Source: Pseudomonadota bacterium (GTDB lineage: Bacteria > Pseudomonadota > Alphaproteobacteria > Rhizobiales > Hyphomicrobiaceae). From it: a DNA stretch of 7,786 nt. Made by a program: the position numbers and the translations under genes. Position 1 is the first letter of the stretch. Each line of letters starts with the position of its first letter. The stretch is taken from positions 1 to 7,786 of the forward strand of contig JAKAXS010000117.1 in the NCBI GenBank assembly GCA_021816505.1, given 5' to 3'. Shown piece after piece: positions 5,766 to 7,786 of this stretch. Below the pieces are notes generated by a model. The model was not told where the DNA came from. It made no database searches and saw nothing but the letters and a program-made list of their open reading frames with translations.

Positions 5766-6608
5766 TCACCAGCTCCCGGAGGCGCCGCCGCCTCCGAAGT
5801 CGCCGCCGCCACCGCCACTCCAGCCACCTCCGCCGCCGGACCACCCTCCGCCCCAGTCGCCTGAGCCGCCCGGGATGACGATGATCGGGCCGCCGCCGCC
5901 CCGGCGCCGCATGCGCCGCTGGTTGGCATTGGCCGCCTGCGGGTTTTGCTGGGCGTACTTCCGCTGCTGATAGAAGACGTAGAGGATGATGGCGATCCAC
6001 AGCGCCAGCATGATCAGCGCCGTGTAGTCGGTCTCCTGATGTTCGCCGACGCGGCCGCGCGAGCGCTCCTTCACCGCCTCGGCATCACCCTCGATCGTCG
6101 CCTTGATATCGCGCACACCGTCACGAATGCCGCCCGAAAAGTCGCCGCGCCGGAACTTCGGCAGTATGGCGTTCTCGATGATGATGCGGCTCATCGCGTC
6201 GGTGAGATGGGCTTCGAGCCCGCGGCCGGATTCGATGCGCACCTTGCGATCGTTGGGCGCAACGATCAGCAGCGCGCCGTTATCCTTGCCCTTCTGGCCG
6301 ATGCCCCAGTGGCGGCCCAGCTGATAGCCATAGTCGTCGATGGCATAACCGCCCAAATCGGGCAGCGTCACCACCACCACCTGGTCCGTCGACTTGTCCT
6401 CGATCGCCTTGAGTTCCGCCTCGATGGCGGCCTTGTCTTCGGGCGTCAGCAGATTGGCGTTGTCGACGATGCGGCCGGTAAGCTCGGGGAATTTCGGCGC
6501 GGCCTGCGCGACGCTGAGCGAGCCGAACAGCAACACCAACGCAAGCAGCAAGCTCGCGCGCAATAGCCGTCCGGCCTCGACCGAGTGTTTGGCAAAACGC
6601 TGTGTCAC
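5766..6608 (-). CDS. Secreted TPM-domain protein with Gly-rich tail (YgcG-like)
   Basis: The product has 280 residues. Seen in order: a signal peptide with hydrophobic core L-L-A-L-V-L-L-F-G (about 21-29) and likely cleavage after A-Q-A at 36; a TPM domain (about 43-175) with V-D-N-A-N-L-L (48-54), the strand D-Q-V-V-V-V (75-80), D-D-Y-G-Y-Q-L (91-97), W-G-I-G (101-104), D-N-G-A-L-L-I-V-A (109-117) and R-I-E-S-G-R-G-L-E (124-132); one membrane span (about 195-213); a basic stretch; and a Gly/Ser/Trp-rich tail (237-280) ending GASGSW. The domain would face the periplasm, anchored by the span, with the tail in the cytoplasm; this topology is inferred. TPM proteins have been linked to acid phosphatase activity in plants and to assembly roles elsewhere, but the function here is unknown. 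The start is GTG at 6608, with no obvious ribosome binding site; an in-frame TTG at codon 16 is a weaker alternative. It lies 79 nt after lemA. Confidence 0.92.
   Translation of the reverse strand: MTQRFAKHSVEAGRLLRASLLLALVLLFGSLSVAQAAPKFPELTGRIVDNANLLTPEDKAAIEAELKAIEDKSTDQVVVVTLPDLGGYAIDDYGYQLGRHWGIGQKGKDNGALLIVAPNDRKVRIESGRGLEAHLTDAMSRIIIENAILPKFRRGDFSGGIRDGVRDIKATIEGDAEAVKERSRGRVGEHQETDYTALIMLALWIAIILYVFYQQRKYAQQNPQAANANQRRMRRRGGGGPIIVIPGGSGDWGGGWSGGGGGWSGGGGGDFGGGGASGSW
5769..5870 (-). repeat. Low-complexity Gly-rich coding repeat
   Basis: This stretch encodes the last 34 residues of the secreted TPM protein. The units are imperfect: GGGWS, GGGGGWS, GGGGGDF, GGGG, then ASGSW. Its DNA is a run of GGC/GGT/GGA codons. 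Similar tails ending in a short Ser/Gly/Trp or Phe motif are common in YgcG-type TPM proteins; their role is not known. Confidence 0.75.
5773..5777 (-). promoter_or_regulatory. GGGAG ribosome binding site for the start at 5764
   Basis: GGGAG on the minus strand, eight bases before the ATG at 5764 and inside the last codons of the preceding TPM gene. It supports the coupled start one base after the upstream stop. Confidence 0.5.
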
Positions 6609-6646
6609 GGCAAACCCGCGCGGTTGCGTGGAGGCGATGGAAGGGC

Positions 6647-6677
6647 GGCGCGTCCGAACGCGATTGACGGACGCGCC
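6647..6677 (-). terminator. Perfect 10-bp intercistronic hairpin between lemA and the TPM gene
   Basis: On the minus strand, GGCGCGTCCG (6677-6668) pairs perfectly with CGGACGCGCC (6656-6647) across an 11-nt loop. It starts 10 nt after the lemA stop. No T-run follows (the next bases are GCCCTTCC), so it is probably not a complete intrinsic terminator. Partial attenuation or protection of the lemA 3' end, lowering TPM output relative to lemA, is an inference from position and stem strength. Confidence 0.55.
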
Positions 6678-6687
6678 TTGTCTCGCA

Positions 6688-7305
6688 CTACTTCTTGAAG
6701 TCGACCGTCGGCGCCTTCTGGCTTTCCGCCGGGATGTCGAACGTCGCCATCGGCTTGTTCTGCGGATACATGAAGGTTGCCCACCAGCGGCCGGGAATGG
6801 TCGACAGCTCGGTGTTGTAAACGCGAACGGCTTCGATGTAGTCGCGGCGCGACACCGAGATGCGGTTCTCTGTGCCTTCCAGCTGCGACTGCAGCGCCAG
6901 GAAGTTCTGGCCCGACTTGATGTCCGGATAGCGCTCGATGGTCACGAGCAACCGGCCGAGCGCACCGCCCAACTGGTTCTGCGCGTCCGTGATGTTCTTC
7001 ATCGCGTCCGGGTTCGTCAGCACATCCGACGGAATGTTGGCCTGCACCTGCGTGGCCTTGGCGCGCGCTTCGATCACTTCGGTCAGCACGCTCTTCTCCT
7101 GCTCGGCAAAGCCCTTCACGGTCTCGACGAGGTTGGGGATGAGATCCGTCCGCCGCTGATACTGGCTCAGCACTTCCGACCACTTGGCCTTCGCCTCGTT
7201 CTCGTAGGTCGGGATGTTGTTGACGCCGCAGCCTGCGAGCGGCAGGGCGACGAGGACGATCGCCAACGCGGCAAATCGGCGAATGAGGGTCTGGAAGGAA
7301 GCCAT
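6688..7305 (-). CDS. lemA: LemA family lipoprotein
   Basis: The product has 205 residues, of the LemA family, largely helical envelope proteins of unknown molecular role. Seen: a basic N-terminus (R9, R10), a hydrophobic signal (11-22) and a lipobox L-A-G-C at 23-26, predicting lipid attachment at C26. Then come the family hallmarks Y-E-N-E-A-K-A-K-W-S-E-V-L-S-Q-Y-Q-R-R-T-D-L-I-P-N-L-V-E-T-V (in part) and a long helical region, and further on Y-N-T-E-L and P-G-R-W-W-A near the C-terminus. In Gram-negative bacteria such a protein would be tethered to a membrane facing the periplasm. The ATG at 7305 is chosen because AGGTGA lies five bases upstream and the signal sequence begins there; the frame could extend to a TTG at 7338, which is rejected. 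It heads a lemA-TPM-TPM cassette, an association common in bacteria, which implies a joint envelope function. Confidence 0.95.
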   Translation of the reverse strand: MASFQTLIRRFAALAIVLVALPLAGCGVNNIPTYENEAKAKWSEVLSQYQRRTDLIPNLVETVKGFAEQEKSVLTEVIEARAKATQVQANIPSDVLTNPDAMKNITDAQNQLGGALGRLLVTIERYPDIKSGQNFLALQSQLEGTENRISVSRRDYIEAVRVYNTELSTIPGRWWATFMYPQNKPMATFDIPAESQKAPTVDFKK

Positions 7306-7310
7306 GGCAG

Positions 7311-7316
7311 TCACCT
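7311..7316 (-). promoter_or_regulatory. Ribosome binding site of lemA
   Basis: AGGTGA on the minus strand, five bases before the ATG at 7305. It fixes the lemA start at the ATG that opens the lipoprotein signal rather than the upstream TTG. Confidence 0.6.
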
Positions 7317-7439
7317 GAGCAACGCTGAAAGGAGCCAAACAGGTATGGTGTGGCGGGGGCTAGCGCAAGGATATTCCGTGGTCCGCCCGGTACATGTGCT
7401 GCGCCGTGCCGGACGGGAATTGTCAGGTGGGCAAGGCGG

Positions 7440-7786
7440 TCACGCGCGCGGCCGATCGGCGATCATGAACCAGCTGGGTCCCATCAGCGGATCGTCCCAA
7501 ATGCGCTTCCAGCGGAACCCGGCTTTTTCGTAGGCCCGCACGGCCGCCTCGTTGCGCACGGAGGGAAAAACACAGACGGCGAGCGCCATCGTCGAGGCGA
7601 AGACTTCGTCGTTCAACAGCCGCAGCGCGGTCGCGCCGACGCCCTGCCCGCGATGTTCGCGCCGCGCGATGAAGAGGTCCAGGTCCCAGGTTCCGGCTTC
7701 CAGATCCTGCGGAAGGTCAGCGCCCCACAGCGTGGCATCCACCGCGTGCGCGTACCCCGCCGCGATCCCGTCCGCTTCGATGATGC
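7440..7786 (-). CDS. GNAT family N-acetyltransferase, C-terminal part (5' end beyond right edge)
   Basis: The open frame enters from the right edge and ends with TGA at 7440-7442, giving 114 visible residues. It begins I-I-E-A-D-G-I-A-A-G-Y-A-H, the usual GNAT strand before the acetyl-CoA site. Then come W-D-L-D-L-F-I-A and the acetyl-CoA loop R-G-Q-G-V-G-A-T-A-L-R-L-L (motif A), and N-E-A-A-V-R-A-Y-E-K-A-G-F-R (motif B), followed by a short C-terminal tail. The layout resembles AAC(6')-type acetyltransferases, but resistance cannot be inferred: the substrate-binding N-terminus is missing and the family acts on many amines. A GTG at 7742 is not the true start, since conserved sequence continues upstream of it. 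A 134-nt gap separates it from lemA, so it is probably a separate unit. Confidence 0.88.
   Translation of the reverse strand, partial: IIEADGIAAGYAHAVDATLWGADLPQDLEAGTWDLDLFIARREHRGQGVGATALRLLNDEVFASTMALAVCVFPSVRNEAAVRAYEKAGFRWKRIWDDPLMGPSWFMIADRPRA

Noticed and set aside
4493..5878. A 461-codon plus-strand open frame opposite gpsA and the TPM genes
   Set aside because: No domain or ribosome binding site; composition is that of an antisense shadow, and it spans several well-supported minus-strand genes and their gaps.
7340..7368. Possible lemA promoter TTGCGC-N17-TACCTG on the minus strand
   Set aside because: Only about half of each hexamer matches the consensus; the position is plausible but the match is too weak to report as a feature.
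7306..7439. Possible small gene or terminator between the acetyltransferase gene and lemA
   Set aside because: No frame with a start and ribosome binding site was found, and the only inverted repeats are about 5 bp with long loops.

Overview
The window is GC-rich DNA from a proteobacterium, most likely an alphaproteobacterium of the order Hyphomicrobiales. This placement is inferred from the closeness of the phosphoribulokinase to the Rhodobacter-type enzyme, the GC-rich third codon positions and the gene mix. No rRNA, tRNA, CRISPR array, insertion sequence or phage gene was seen. All nine genes lie on the minus strand, so transcription runs from the right edge to the left; the gene at each edge is cut off.

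In transcription order: a 5'-truncated GNAT acetyltransferase (right edge to 7440); a three-gene envelope/membrane cassette of lemA lipoprotein (7305-6688), secreted TPM-domain protein with a signal peptide and Gly-rich tail (6608-5766) and second TPM-domain membrane protein (5764-5063); gpsA (4980-3985); then, after a 229-bp gap, cbbF (fructose-1,6-bisphosphatase), cbbP (phosphoribulokinase) and rpe (ribulose-phosphate 3-epimerase), followed 12 nt later by the first 347 codons of hrpB, an ATP-dependent helicase that runs off the left edge.

The metabolic core is the cbbF-cbbP-rpe set. Rpe supplies ribulose-5-phosphate, CbbP phosphorylates it to ribulose-1,5-bisphosphate, and CbbF regenerates fructose-6-phosphate. 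Together they form part of the Calvin-Benson-Bassham regeneration arm. Neither RuBisCO nor the usual divergent regulator cbbR is in this window, so autotrophy cannot be concluded. GpsA makes sn-glycerol-3-phosphate for phospholipids and is probably a separate unit. The LemA/TPM cassette has no firmly known function. Three perfect inverted repeats lie between genes: 3940-3970, 5040-5061 and 6647-6677. The cbbF leader also contains two mutually exclusive small hairpins. No completely new system is evident. The points most worth a second look are the membrane hairpin inserted inside the second TPM domain, the regulation of the cbbF leader, and the PRK module standing apart from RuBisCO.
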